NCBI RefSeq assembly: GCF_001422645.1
Contig: NZ_LMLR01000001.1
Location: forward strand, 792,245 to 853,292
Direction: 5' to 3'
DNA: 61,048 bases
DNA from: Arthrobacter sp. Leaf69
GTDB lineage: Bacteria > Actinomycetota > Actinomycetes > Actinomycetales > Micrococcaceae
Every line of letters starts with the position of its first letter. Positions within the stretch are counted from its first letter, which is position 1. A model generated the notes under the pieces. That model was not told where the DNA came from. It was given only the letters and a program-made list of their open reading frames with translations, and did no database searches. Shown in pieces: positions 44,543 through 53,446 of the stretch. The position numbers and the translations under genes were made by a program.

Positions 44543-44853
44543 GTATTTCTCCTCATTATGGATCTTGATTAAGGCCGGCACACTTCGTGCCGGACTTGGT
44601 CACTCCGCGAGAAGAACCTGGGCTGTGGGGCCGGAATATCCGGGCTTCGGCGGCAGGCGCTTCACGCTCGCAACATGTCTTGCGAGCATGAAAAAACACC
44701 TACACAAAGACTCGTATAAGAATTTCATGCCAGTTGCGTCAGGTCAACGGGCACGGCGCACAATTGGCATAAATTTTGTACAAAGGGTCGACCAACGTTA
44801 TCAACGGTGCATTACCGCCGGCCGGGTTCTCTTCCGGAGCCGCAGTGCGGGCC
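44543..44853 (-). promoter_or_regulatory. Long 5' region of csp with hairpin and candidate promoter
   Basis: A 311-bp gap without a gene between nucS and csp. A 13-bp stem with one G-T wobble (44661-44673 with 44680-44692, 6-nt loop) lies 119 nt before the ATG. A candidate promoter is TTGATA (44799-44804) with TACAAA (44775-44780), spacing 18. Long structured leaders are typical of cold-shock mRNAs. Confidence 0.45.
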
Positions 44854-45549
44854 TCAGAAGAGCCGGGATTCGACGTCGTCGACGCCGCGCATTGCGTCGT
44901 AGTCCAGGGTGACGCAGTCGATGCCGCGGTCGTTTGCCAGGACCTTGGCCTGGGGCTTGATCTGCTGGGCGGCGAAAATGCCGCGGACCGGCGCCAGGAG
45001 GGGGTCGCGGTTGAGCAGTTCGAGGTAGCGCGTGAGCTGCTCGACGCCGTCGATGTCACCGCGGCGTTTGAGTTCGATGGCCACGGTGGCACCCTTGGCG
45101 TCCCGGGCGAGGATGTCCACCGGGCCGATGGCGGTGAAGTACTCGCGGCGGATGAGGGAGAAGCCGGCGCCCAGGAGTTCGATTTGGTCGGCCAGCAGCC
45201 GCTGGAGATCCGCTTCCACGCCGTCCTTGATGAGCCCGGGGTCCTGGCCTAGCTCATGCGAGGTGTCATGGAGCTGTTCATGGATGTTGATGATCAGCCG
45301 GTCGTCGGTCTTGGCTGACTGGACGGTCCACTGCTCCACCACGCCGATTTCGACGTCGACCTCGTCCGGGGTGGAGACCCGCAGGGACGCCGGGGGGCTC
45401 ATCCAGTTCAGCGGCTTGTAGGATCCGCCGTCGGAATGGACCAGCACGGAACCGTCGGCTTTGACCAGCAGGAGCCGGGTGGCGAGCGGGAGATGGGCTT
45501 TGAGCCGGCCGACATAATCAACGGAGCAACGGGCTATGACTAAACGCAC
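44854..45549 (-). CDS. nucS: Mismatch-specific endonuclease NucS
   Basis: A 231-residue nuclease of the EndoMS/NucS family, which replaces MutS-MutL mismatch repair in many actinobacteria by cutting both strands at mismatches. N-terminal domain: [40 protein letters not shown]-terminal RecB-like nuclease core: [23 protein letters not shown] with the D...ExK triad. GTG start with a TAGTGT box 7 nt upstream. Divergent from the zinc-site protein at 45609. Confidence 0.95.
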   Translation of the reverse strand: MRLVIARCSVDYVGRLKAHLPLATRLLLVKADGSVLVHSDGGSYKPLNWMSPPASLRVSTPDEVDVEIGVVEQWTVQSAKTDDRLIINIHEQLHDTSHELGQDPGLIKDGVEADLQRLLADQIELLGAGFSLIRREYFTAIGPVDILARDAKGATVAIELKRRGDIDGVEQLTRYLELLNRDPLLAPVRGIFAAQQIKPQAKVLANDRGIDCVTLDYDAMRGVDDVESRLF

Positions 45550-45556
45550 CCGGTCA

Positions 45557-45562
45557 ACACTA
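45557..45562 (-). promoter_or_regulatory. -10 box for leaderless nucS transcript
   Basis: TAGTGT on the minus strand ends 7 nt before the nucS GTG. Confidence 0.45.
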
Positions 45563-45596
45563 CCGTCTGCGGCGACAGGGGGCACCCGCGCTGGGG

Positions 45597-45602
45597 CAGA
45601 AT
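45597..45602 (+). promoter_or_regulatory. -10-like box before the 45609 gene
   Basis: CAGAAT ends 6 nt before the ATG; the first base departs from TANNNT, but the spacing matches the other leaderless genes here. Confidence 0.35.
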
Positions 45603-45608
45603 GGAACC

Positions 45609-45962
45609 ATGCCCCGTTCCAACCGCCCCCGCCGAGCCGTGTCAGGACGCGCCGGGTCCGGCAAACTGCCCAAGCCCGGCGCCAAAGGAGGGCCGGTGCC
45701 GGAGCTGGACCTGGAACGCGCGCGGTCGGGCTTCGCGCGCCGGGAAAGCGCACCGGACGGCGAGTGGTCGGTCCGGCCGATCACCGCCAGCCGCGCCGAG
45801 AAGACGTACATCTGTCCGGGCTGTTCGACGGCGGTGCTGCCGGGTGTGGCGCACCTCGTCGTGTGGTCCGAGGACCACCTCTTCGGGGCGGCAGCCGGGC
45901 TGGCGGAGCGGCGGCACTGGCATACCAACTGCTGGACGTCACGCAGCTACCGGTATCGCTGA
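45609..45962 (+). CDS. Small actinobacterial protein with a CxxC...HxxxC-type metal site
   Basis: A 117-residue protein. A basic N-terminus ([21 protein letters not shown] region) is followed by [15 protein letters not shown] and a compact domain with CPGC near residue 70, a central [10 protein letters not shown] and a terminal RRHWHTNCW, which could bind zinc. Homologues are common next to nucS in actinobacteria. Function unknown; it is probably nucleic-acid associated given the basic start and neighbour, but that is inference. Confidence 0.75.
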   Translation: MPRSNRPRRAVSGRAGSGKLPKPGAKGGPVPELDLERARSGFARRESAPDGEWSVRPITASRAEKTYICPGCSTAVLPGVAHLVVWSEDHLFGAAAGLAERRHWHTNCWTSRSYRYR

Positions 45963-46027
45963 CTGCTCCGCCGGTTGTTTGCCGGAAGCGGAGTTGTTGC
46001 AGGGGCAGCGCCGCCGGCTGCTTTAGC

Positions 46028-46033
46028 TAAGCT
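46028..46033 (+). promoter_or_regulatory. -10 box for leaderless hydrolase transcript
   Basis: TAAGCT ends 6 nt before the ATG at 46040. Confidence 0.5.
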
Positions 46034-46039
46034 GGACGC

Positions 46040-46837
46040 ATGAGTTTTGACCCGGCGTCGTACGTCTTCAGCCAGCCTTCCGGACCGACCGCGATCCGCG
46101 CCTCCACCGTTCTCCCGGCCCGCCGGGAAAACGTGGAGCTCCGCACCGCCGACGGGCACCGGCTCGTCGGGGAGCTGGCGCTCCCGGAGTCCGGCGAGCT
46201 GAAGGCCACCCTGATCACCCTTCATCCGCTGCCGACGCACGGCGGATTCATGGACTCGCACGTCTACCGCAAGGCCTCCTACCGGCTGCCCGCCCTCGCG
46301 GGTATCGCCGTGCTCCGGTTCAACACCCGCGGCACCGGCTCGCCGCGGGGAACCAGCGAGGGAGCGTTCGAGGAGGGTATCGGCGAACGCCTCGACGTCG
46401 AGGCGGCCGTGAAGTTCGCCGTCGACCGCGGACTGCCGAACCGCTGGCTGGTGGGCTGGTCCTTCGGCACCGAGCTCGCGCTGATGTACGGGGCGTCCGA
46501 GCCGGTGGCCTCCGAGGTGGAGGGCGCCATCCTGCTGTCCCCTCCGCTGCACCGGGCCACGGATGTGCACCTGAAGGAGTGGGCTGCCTCCGGCAAACCG
46601 CTCAAGGTCCTGGTTCCCGAGCTGGACGATTACCTCCAGCCGGCCGGGGCCAGGGAGCGCTTCGAGGTGGTGCCGCAGGCCCGCGTCGTGGGCGTGGACG
46701 GGGCCAAGCACCTGTGGGTGGGGGAGAAGTACGCCGGCCGGGTGCTCAACGAGATTGTCGACGAGGTATTGCCGGGCGGAACAAGCACCGAACTGCCGCA
46801 GTCCTGGGACGGCCCGGTGGCCACAGCCCACGCCTGA
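46040..46837 (+). CDS. Alpha/beta hydrolase
   Basis: A 265-residue cytosolic hydrolase of the dienelactone hydrolase/KANL3-like group: TLITLHPLPTHGGFMDSHVY near the oxyanion region, FNTRGTGSPRGTS, nucleophile elbow GWSFGTELAL, acid in VPELDDYLQP and histidine in GAKHLWVGE. The substrate is not known. Leaderless start supported by TAAGCT. A large palindrome directly follows the stop. Confidence 0.88.
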   Translation: MSFDPASYVFSQPSGPTAIRASTVLPARRENVELRTADGHRLVGELALPESGELKATLITLHPLPTHGGFMDSHVYRKASYRLPALAGIAVLRFNTRGTGSPRGTSEGAFEEGIGERLDVEAAVKFAVDRGLPNRWLVGWSFGTELALMYGASEPVASEVEGAILLSPPLHRATDVHLKEWAASGKPLKVLVPELDDYLQPAGARERFEVVPQARVVGVDGAKHLWVGEKYAGRVLNEIVDEVLPGGTSTELPQSWDGPVATAHA

Positions 46838-46840
46838 GGG

Positions 46841-46908
46841 TTTCCGCTACGGAAAAGGACAGCCGCTACGTGGATCCACGCAGCGGCTGTCCTTTTCCGT
46901 AGCGGAAA
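46841..46908. terminator. 68-bp near-perfect palindrome in a convergent gap
   Basis: Arms 46841-46867 and 46882-46908 (27 bp) are perfectly complementary, and the centre 46869-46880 is itself a 12-bp palindrome; the only mismatch is A46868 against C46881. It fills nearly all of the 74 bp between the stops of two convergent genes. Probably a bidirectional terminator, but far longer than needed. Confidence 0.75.
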
Positions 46909-46911
46909 ATG

Positions 46912-48210
46912 TTAGTGGTTGTCCTGGCGGACGATGAAGATTTCCTTGACCAACAGCATGATGGCGGCGGCGGTGGGGATCGCGATGAGCGCGCCGAGCA
47001 CGCCGAGCAGGCTGCCGCCGGCGATCACCGAGATGACGGCGACGGCGCCGGGAACCGCGACGGCCTTCTGCATGATGCGCGGGGAGATGAAATACGCCTC
47101 GAACTGCAGGTAGGCGAAATAGCAGACGGCGTAGACCACTGCCGTCTGCCAGCCTGCAGTGAGCGCGATCAGCGTGACGATGACACCGGCGATCAGGCCG
47201 CCGACCAGGGGAATGAATGCCAGCAGGGCCACCACAAAGGCCAGCAGGACGGCGAACGGGACGCCCACAATCGACATCACGATGAACGCGAAAGTCGCGT
47301 TCACCAGCGCAACGACGGCCTGGCCGATCACGTAATTGCCCACGGAACCGGTGATCTCCTCGGACAGGGCCTCAACCCTGGCCCGGCGGGACCGCGGGGC
47401 CAGGCGGTAGCCCCACTTCTTCATGGCCGGCAGGGCGGCCAGGAAGTAGAGGCTCAGGACCAGCACGATCAGGGCGCCGAACAGGCCGTTCGCCACGGTG
47501 GAGCCGAACCCGACCACCCCGCCGAAGATGCCGCCCATCGCCGCGGGATCATTGACGAACTTCTCCAGCTCCTGGGAGATGCGTTCCCGTACGCCGTACT
47601 GGTTGTCGATGCTGCGGAAGAAATCAGAGTTGATGAACTCCGTGATCCAGCGCGGCGCCTCCTCGACGATCTGGGTGACCTGCTGCACGATCGTCGGGAT
47701 CAGCGTGGCGAAGAAGGCGGCGACACCCAGGGCCAGGCTGGCGACGGCAATCACGATGCCTGCGGCGCGGGGGACCTTCTTTCCTTCGAGCCAGCGCACC
47801 ACCGGGTCCAGGCCCAAGGCGATGAACAGCGCCGCTACGATCCAGAGAATCAGCTGCGTCGTGTTGGAGCCGATCCAGTAGACCAGCAGGGCAACGCCGA
47901 CGCCGACCGTCCCCATGAAGCCGACGTAGAGGGGGTGCTGGGAGGACATCCGCGGGCCGGGGTTGCCGAAGCGGGTGCCCGTCTCCGTCTCCGGCGTCGT
48001 CGGGTCGTTTTCCTGTTCCGGCGGCATCTCAAAGCGGAGCCGTGGCTGTGCTCCGGGAAGAGGCTGGCGAAGCCGGTGCGCCATCGAACTCAGCACTCCG
48101 GCCAGGGCGGCGCGGCGAGGGGAAACCTGCTCCTGCGGACTTCCCGCCGTGCTGCCGGATTCCAGGTCTTCTTCCGGTCCTGAGGGGGACGAGTCCGTGT
48201 GTCCAGTCAC
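46912..48210 (-). CDS. AI-2E family transporter
   Basis: A 432-residue multi-pass membrane protein of the AI-2E/PerM family. A disordered N-terminal part of about 90 residues is followed by helices including VGVGVALLVYWIGSNTTQ, the amphipathic central region (VTQIVEEAPRWITEFINS), and the conserved FIPLVGGLIAGVIV and GALIAIPTAAAIMLLVKEI. Family members export small molecules or act as Na+/H+ antiporters; autoinducer transport should not be assumed. GTG start. Confidence 0.92.
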   Translation of the reverse strand: MTGHTDSSPSGPEEDLESGSTAGSPQEQVSPRRAALAGVLSSMAHRLRQPLPGAQPRLRFEMPPEQENDPTTPETETGTRFGNPGPRMSSQHPLYVGFMGTVGVGVALLVYWIGSNTTQLILWIVAALFIALGLDPVVRWLEGKKVPRAAGIVIAVASLALGVAAFFATLIPTIVQQVTQIVEEAPRWITEFINSDFFRSIDNQYGVRERISQELEKFVNDPAAMGGIFGGVVGFGSTVANGLFGALIVLVLSLYFLAALPAMKKWGYRLAPRSRRARVEALSEEITGSVGNYVIGQAVVALVNATFAFIVMSIVGVPFAVLLAFVVALLAFIPLVGGLIAGVIVTLIALTAGWQTAVVYAVCYFAYLQFEAYFISPRIMQKAVAVPGAVAVISVIAGGSLLGVLGALIAIPTAAAIMLLVKEIFIVRQDNH

Positions 48211-48413
48211 TGCGTTGAAAGCCCTTTAATCTCTGTATATCCCCGGCGGAGACGCCGCGGCGGCCCCTGTGTGATGATCACCGCAAACACTATCAGCAGG
48301 CTTGTTTTGGAGGGGTCAGGCGGCTCCGGCGGGTGGCCCGGAGGGGGTTGACAACAGCCTCGATCTGACTCGGTGGTAACAAAACGGTTACTATTGAAGC
48401 TACGTGTCCGCTG

Positions 48414-50318
48414 ATGATAGGTAATATTTTGCGTTTCAAGACTGCAGTTGCATTAGTGCTGCTCGGCCTCCTGACACTGCTGGCAGGAGTCGGCCAGAAG
48501 ACTTTCTGGGCTCCGGCCGAGACCGTGACCGCCACCGCACCCGAGGGTGCCACCGCTGCTCCGCTGACCGTTTTTGACGAGAAGCTGCGCACCATGCGCG
48601 ACGGCACGGTGACCATCACGGTCAAGGGGGAGGGCAGCTTTATGCTGGCCGCGGGCCGTCCGGACGACGTTGACGCCTGGGTCGGAAAGACCGCGCACAA
48701 CACGGTCTCGGGCGTCTCCGAGGACGGCAAGGCGCTGCAGTTGACGCACGCGGAAGGTGAAGCCGCCTCACCCTCACCGGCAGGTTCCGATCTCTGGGTC
48801 AGCACAGAGAACGCCAGCGGAGAGCTGACGTACAACTGGAACGCACCGGCCGACGGCGACTGGTCGCTGCTGCTCGCAACGGACGGCACCAAGCCGGCCC
48901 CCACCTCGATCACCATAACCTTCCCGAACGACACCTCCACTCCGTGGGCCATCCCGCTGATGGTCCTGGGCGGCCTGCTGATCCTGGCCGGCATCGCCCT
49001 GATGGTGCTCAAGCCCAAGTCCAAGTCCGGTGCGCGTCCCGGCGCCGGCGGCGGTTCAACCGGTGATTCGGACGGCGGCAGCAGCTTTGCCCGTCGTGCG
49101 CAGGCCAAGGCCGCGGCCCGCAGCGAGGCCCGGAAGTCCGCCGAAGCCACGTCCGCGGTGCCCGTTGTCGGATCGCCGGCGGCTGATGCGAAGGGTGCTG
49201 ACGCCAAGGGCGCAACCCCCACGAACACCGCCCCGACGAACGCGGCCCCCACGAACACCGCCGAGAAGTCCTCCGCCGCACCACTGACCGCGGCGCAGCG
49301 GCTGCGGCGCTCCGGAGCGGTCGTCGCCGTGCTGACCGCCACCGCCGTCGCAGGCAGCGGAGTGGCCGCACAGGCCAGCCAGACGCCCGCCCCGACACCG
49401 GGCGAGGCCTCGGCCAGCGCAGAGCCGGCATCGGCATCCCCGGTGCTGCTCGATACCCAGTTCCGCCGCATCCTGGAGCAGGTTGCCAGCGCGTCCGACG
49501 CCGGAGACGCGGCCAAGGACGCCAACAAGCTGAAGCCCCGCGTCGCCGGTCCTGAGCTCGAAGTCCGCTCGCAGAACTACAAGATCCGCTCCCGCGTCGG
49601 CTCGTACGAGCCCCGGATGCCGGTCCGCGCCACCAAGCTCCTCACCACGGTGGTCACCGAGGACCGCGCCTGGCCGCGCAAGGTCATGGCGGTGACCCAG
49701 GGCGAGGGCAATGTTGTTCCGCAGCTGCTCACCCTGACCCAGGCCTCCCCGCGGGAGAACTACAAGCTGGTCCTTACCACCCCGCTCCAGCCCGGCACCA
49801 CCTTCCCTGGGATCGAGCGCGACGGCACCGGGACACTGGCACCGACGGACAAAACCGGTCTCCTCTACAGCGGCCAGGAAGCGCTGACCGGGTTGGGTGA
49901 CCGGCTGAATTCCGCCGGGTCCAAGTTCAAGGACAAGCTCGCGGAAGGTAAGTCCTCGCCGTACATCGCGGACACCCTCGCCTACCAGGCCGATGTGGTG
50001 AAGTCCGGCGTCAACGGCAAATTCGCCTTCAGCCACAAACTGGTTCCGGAGAGCGTTGTGGTCTTCCGGACCGCCGACGGCGGGGCCCTGGCCCTGGGCC
50101 GACTGGACTTCTCGTTCGACGGCACGCCCAAGGCCTCCGGCGACAAGCTGACCATCGGCGACGACGCTGCGGCCCTCGCGGGCGGCAAGGAGACAAGCAC
50201 CGGCATGGTGCTGAAATTCGCCGAATCCGCCGCTGTCTACATCCCGCCGGCAGGCTCGTCGGACCCGATGAAACTTGTTGCCGCCACCCGCGGCCTCGTC
50301 GGGGCCAGCTTCAAGTAG
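48414..50318 (+). CDS. Two-segment secreted/membrane protein of unknown function
   Basis: A 634-residue protein. An N-terminal helix (TAVALVLLGLLTLLAGVG) leads to an extracytoplasmic domain up to about residue 178, then a second helix (AIPLMVLGGLLILAGIALMVL). A long Ala/Ser/Lys-rich, probably cytosolic linker with AKGA and PTN repeats follows, then a third helix (AVVAVLTATAVAGSGVAAQAS) and a large C-terminal outer domain (about 345-634) with VTEDRAWPRKVMAVTQGEG. I recognise the type from Arthrobacter genomes but cannot assign a function. The start may instead be TTG at 48429, which has AGGTAA upstream. Confidence 0.7.
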   Translation: MIGNILRFKTAVALVLLGLLTLLAGVGQKTFWAPAETVTATAPEGATAAPLTVFDEKLRTMRDGTVTITVKGEGSFMLAAGRPDDVDAWVGKTAHNTVSGVSEDGKALQLTHAEGEAASPSPAGSDLWVSTENASGELTYNWNAPADGDWSLLLATDGTKPAPTSITITFPNDTSTPWAIPLMVLGGLLILAGIALMVLKPKSKSGARPGAGGGSTGDSDGGSSFARRAQAKAAARSEARKSAEATSAVPVVGSPAADAKGADAKGATPTNTAPTNAAPTNTAEKSSAAPLTAAQRLRRSGAVVAVLTATAVAGSGVAAQASQTPAPTPGEASASAEPASASPVLLDTQFRRILEQVASASDAGDAAKDANKLKPRVAGPELEVRSQNYKIRSRVGSYEPRMPVRATKLLTTVVTEDRAWPRKVMAVTQGEGNVVPQLLTLTQASPRENYKLVLTTPLQPGTTFPGIERDGTGTLAPTDKTGLLYSGQEALTGLGDRLNSAGSKFKDKLAEGKSSPYIADTLAYQADVVKSGVNGKFAFSHKLVPESVVVFRTADGGALALGRLDFSFDGTPKASGDKLTIGDDAAALAGGKETSTGMVLKFAESAAVYIPPAGSSDPMKLVAATRGLVGASFK

Positions 50319-50341
50319 GACCGCAGGGGTACCAGTAGATA

Positions 50342-50377
50342 CAGAAAGGACCCGGCCCGCTGGCCGGGTCCTTTCTG
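50342..50377 (+). terminator. Terminator after the 634-residue gene
   Basis: A perfect 16-bp stem (50342-50357 with 50362-50377) and CGCT loop; the descending arm ends in TTTCTG. Confidence 0.85.
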
Positions 50378-50421
50378 CTGTCCGGGCTCGTTCAAGTGGC
50401 ACCGGGAGGGGCCGGTATGGC

Positions 50422-50427
50422 TAGAGT
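50422..50427 (+). promoter_or_regulatory. -10 box for leaderless cnoX-like transcript
   Basis: TAGAGT ends 6 nt before the ATG at 50434. Confidence 0.5.
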
Positions 50428-50433
50428 GGAACC

Positions 50434-51435
50434 ATGACTTCGCCAGCCTCCCGCCCGGTCCCGCCCGCTGCTGCCAACCCGCTCAACCTGCGGGGCGCCG
50501 TCGACCTGTCCTCCCTCAAACAGCGGCCCGTCGCGCCGCCGGCCGCCTCAGGCACGGCGGGCACACCGGGATCCCCGGCCGCGGGCAACGGGGACGAGGA
50601 CCACGCCGGCCGTCCGCTCCGGGTGGACATCACCGAAGCCAATTTCCAGGAACTCGTTGAGCTGTCGGCCCAGGTTCCTGTCGTCGTCGCGCTTTGGGCG
50701 GCCTACTCGCCCGGCTCCGCCGAACTGGTCGACGTCCTCGAGCGGATCGTGGACAGCTACGACGGCCGGCTGGTCCTCGGTGCCGCCGACGTCGAGGTGT
50801 TCCCGCAGCTCGCCCAGGCGTTCCAGGTGCAGGCCGTTCCCACCGCCGTGGCGCTGGTCAAGGGCCAGCCGGTGCCCCTGTTCCAAGGCGGAGCCGAGGA
50901 ACCGCAGGTCCGCAGCCTGTTCGATGAACTGCTCAAGGTGGCCTCAGCCAACGGCGTCACCGGACGGATCGGTGCGGGCGGACCCGCCGCGGACGGCCCC
51001 GAGGCTCCGCCGCTGCCTCCTTTGCACCAGAAGGCGTTTGACGCGATCGAAGCCGGGGACTACGCAGCGGCCGCGGACGCGTACCGCCAGGCCCTGCTGG
51101 AAATGCCCGCCGACGCCGAAGCCAAGGCCGGGCTCGCCCAGGTGGAGCTGATGGGCCGGCTCCAGCCGCTCTCCGCCGCGGACACTGACGCGTTGCGCCA
51201 GCTCGCCGCCGACGAGCCGGACAACCTTGAGGCCCAGCTCGGCGTGGCCGACCTGGACGTCGCCGGCGGACACGTCGAGGACGGACTGGGCCGGATCGTC
51301 GCGTTCATTGGCAGGAACTTCGGCCCGGAGCGGGAAACGGCCCGGGTCAGGCTGCTGGAACTGTTCGACGTCGTCGGCGCCACCGATGACCGCGTGGCAA
51401 AAGCGCGCCAGAACCTGGCCCGGGTCCTCTTCTGA
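50434..51435 (+). CDS. Thioredoxin-fold/TPR co-chaperone (CnoX/YbbN-like)
   Basis: A 333-residue protein. After a disordered start of about 60 residues, a thioredoxin fold spans about residues 65-165, but the redox motif CxxC is replaced by SPGS in WAAYSPGSAEL, so it has no thiol chemistry there. The C-terminal part has TPR-like helices (AFDAIEAGDYAAAADAYRQAL, DNLEAQLGVADLDVAGG). E. coli CnoX hands protected substrates to GroEL. It corresponds in position to Rv1324. Its TGA overlaps the next ATG by one base. Confidence 0.88.
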   Translation: MTSPASRPVPPAAANPLNLRGAVDLSSLKQRPVAPPAASGTAGTPGSPAAGNGDEDHAGRPLRVDITEANFQELVELSAQVPVVVALWAAYSPGSAELVDVLERIVDSYDGRLVLGAADVEVFPQLAQAFQVQAVPTAVALVKGQPVPLFQGGAEEPQVRSLFDELLKVASANGVTGRIGAGGPAADGPEAPPLPPLHQKAFDAIEAGDYAAAADAYRQALLEMPADAEAKAGLAQVELMGRLQPLSAADTDALRQLAADEPDNLEAQLGVADLDVAGGHVEDGLGRIVAFIGRNFGPERETARVRLLELFDVVGATDDRVAKARQNLARVLF

Positions 51436-52535
51436 TGGGGTCGGCGCTCTTTACGCCGCTGGAACTGCGCTCCCTGCACCTTCAGCACCGCGGCTGGGTG
51501 TCGCCGATGTGCCAGTACAGCTGCGAGCCCGAAACCGGGGAAGGGGTCCCCACCGACTGGCACCTGATGCATCTGGGCTCGTTCGCCACCGGGGGTGCAG
51601 CACTGATCCTTACCGAGGCGGCCGCCGTCAACGCCGCCGGACGGATCAGCCCGCGTGACGCCGGACTCTACAACGACCACCAGGCTGCGGCCTGGGAGCG
51701 GATCACGGCCTTCGTCCACCGGCACGGAGCCGCAGGGGCCAAGATCGGCACCCAGCTGGCGCACGCAGGCCGGAAGGCGTCGTCGTACTGGCCGTTCTCC
51801 GGACAGAAGGGTACGGTGGCTGCCGCCGACGGCGGCTGGCCCACCGTGGGTCCCGGCACCTCAGCCTTTGACGGCTACGACGCGCCGTCGGCAATGACGG
51901 AGGACGAGATCGACGGCGTGATCGCCGATTTCGCCGCTGCGGCGGAACGGGCGGTCGGCGCCGGTTTCGACACGATCGAAATCCACGGCGCCCACGGCTA
52001 CCTCCTGCACCAGTTCCAGAGTCCCCTCGTCAACGACCGCACAGACCGCTGGGGCGGCGACGAGGCCGGCCGGAACAGGCTGACCCTCGCCGTGGTGGAT
52101 GCCGTGCGGGACGTCATCCCCGACTCCATGCCGCTGCTCCTGCGCATCTCCGCCTCGGACTGGGCCGAGGGCGGCATCGATGCGGAAGCCTCGGTCCGGA
52201 TGGCCAAGGCAGCCTCGGAACACGGAGTGGACCTCGTGGACGTCTCCAGCGGCGGCGCCGTGGCATGGCAGCAGATCCCCGCGGGACCCGGCTACCAGAC
52301 CGGCTTCGCCGCGCGCATCCGGCGTGAAACCGGGGTCAGGACCGGCACTGTGGGGCTGCTGACGTCGGCCGGTCAAGCCGAGCATGCCGTTGCCACCGGC
52401 CAGGCCGACGGGGTCTTCATCGCCCGCGCCGCCCTCCGCGATCCACACTGGTGGCTGCGCGCTGCGTTCGAGCTGGGCCATGAGCTGGCCTGGCCGCCGC
52501 AGTACGAACGTGCGATTCCCCGCCACTCCTTCTAG
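51435..52535 (+). CDS. NADH:flavin oxidoreductase, Old Yellow Enzyme family (YqjM-like)
   Basis: A 366-residue TIM-barrel flavoprotein reducing activated C=C bonds with NAD(P)H. Motifs: SPMCQYSCEPETG with the YqjM-type Cys, QLAHAGRKAS, the substrate-binding IHGAHGYLLHQF with His pair, NDRTDRWGG, and FMN-phosphate region GVFIARAALRDPHW. One-base overlap with the cnoX-like gene. Confidence 0.94.
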   Translation: MGSALFTPLELRSLHLQHRGWVSPMCQYSCEPETGEGVPTDWHLMHLGSFATGGAALILTEAAAVNAAGRISPRDAGLYNDHQAAAWERITAFVHRHGAAGAKIGTQLAHAGRKASSYWPFSGQKGTVAAADGGWPTVGPGTSAFDGYDAPSAMTEDEIDGVIADFAAAAERAVGAGFDTIEIHGAHGYLLHQFQSPLVNDRTDRWGGDEAGRNRLTLAVVDAVRDVIPDSMPLLLRISASDWAEGGIDAEASVRMAKAASEHGVDLVDVSSGGAVAWQQIPAGPGYQTGFAARIRRETGVRTGTVGLLTSAGQAEHAVATGQADGVFIARAALRDPHWWLRAAFELGHELAWPPQYERAIPRHSF

Positions 52536-52627
52536 CAGGGCCTTCTCGCAGGCCCTCCCGCAGGGAGAGTAAGGTCCGCCCGCAGGGGTACGCCTTGCGG
52601 ACGATCCGTTCCGCGCCATAGGGCGGT

Positions 52628-52633
52628 TAGTCT
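52628..52633 (+). promoter_or_regulatory. -10 box for leaderless ABC transporter transcript
   Basis: TAGTCT ends 6 nt before the ATG at 52640. Confidence 0.5.
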
Positions 52634-52639
52634 GACGAC

Positions 52640-53446
52640 ATGACTTTTCAGCAACCGGGTCCGCATGCCCCTGAAAACCAGCCGCCCCCGCCGGTCCCGG
52701 CCCTGTCCCTGCGCGGGCTGGCCAAACGCTTTGGCGGGAAGATCGCCGTCGACGGCCTCAGCCTGGACGTTCCGGCGGGATCCTTTTTCGGGATCGTCGG
52801 CCCGAACGGCGCCGGCAAAACCACCACACTGTCGATGGCCACGGGATTGCTGCGGCCCGACTTCGGCACGGCGTTCGTGCACGGCGTCGATGTATGGCGG
52901 CAGCCGCTGGAAGCCAAGAAGCTGATGGGCATACTGCCGGACGGCGTACGGCTCTTTGACCGGCTGACCGGCGAGCAGTTGGTGACCTACGCCGGGCTGC
53001 TGCGCGGCATGGATAAGGACGTTGTGTCCGGACGCGTGGCGGAACTGCTCGCTGCCCTGGACCTGGGCCCCGACGCCGGCACACTGGTAGTGGACTACTC
53101 CGCCGGCATGACCAAGAAGATCGCCCTCGCCTCGGCGCTCATCCACGCGCCCCGGCTGCTGGTGCTCGACGAGCCGTTCGAATCCGTGGACCCGGTGTCC
53201 GCCGCCAACATCCGGGACATCCTGGACCGCTACGTGGCTTCCGGCGGCACTGTCATCGTCTCCAGCCACGTGATGGACCTCGTCCAGCGGATGTGCGACC
53301 ACGTCGCCGTCGTGGCGGCCGGACGGCTGCTGGCCGCCGGGACGGTCGACGAGGTCCGCGCGGGCGCGTCCCTCGAAGACCGCTTCGTCCAGCTAGTCGG
53401 CGGCCGCAACCACACGGAAGGGCTGGAATGGTTGCGCACCTTCTAA
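52640..53446 (+). CDS. ABC transporter ATP-binding protein
   Basis: A 268-residue ATPase: Walker A GPNGAGKTTTLSM, signature YSAGMTKKIALASAL (degenerate from LSGGQ), Walker B LLVLDEPFESVDP and the switch His in VSSHVMDLV. It is of the export/antibiotic-resistance type (CcmA-like). It overlaps the permease gene by 19 nt, so the two form one transporter of unknown cargo. Confidence 0.94.
   Translation: MTFQQPGPHAPENQPPPPVPALSLRGLAKRFGGKIAVDGLSLDVPAGSFFGIVGPNGAGKTTTLSMATGLLRPDFGTAFVHGVDVWRQPLEAKKLMGILPDGVRLFDRLTGEQLVTYAGLLRGMDKDVVSGRVAELLAALDLGPDAGTLVVDYSAGMTKKIALASALIHAPRLLVLDEPFESVDPVSAANIRDILDRYVASGGTVIVSSHVMDLVQRMCDHVAVVAAGRLLAAGTVDEVRAGASLEDRFVQLVGGRNHTEGLEWLRTF

Noticed and set aside
44661..44700. 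Rho-independent terminator on the minus strand
   Set aside because: The T run lies before, not after, the hairpin in the csp direction, and on the plus strand the run is A.
46912..48210. Autoinducer-2 exporter
   Set aside because: The family name does not prove the substrate; many members transport other solutes or ions and no AI-2 genes are nearby.
50434..51435. Thiol-disulphide oxidoreductase
   Set aside because: The CxxC position reads SPGS, so redox activity of the thioredoxin fold is unlikely.
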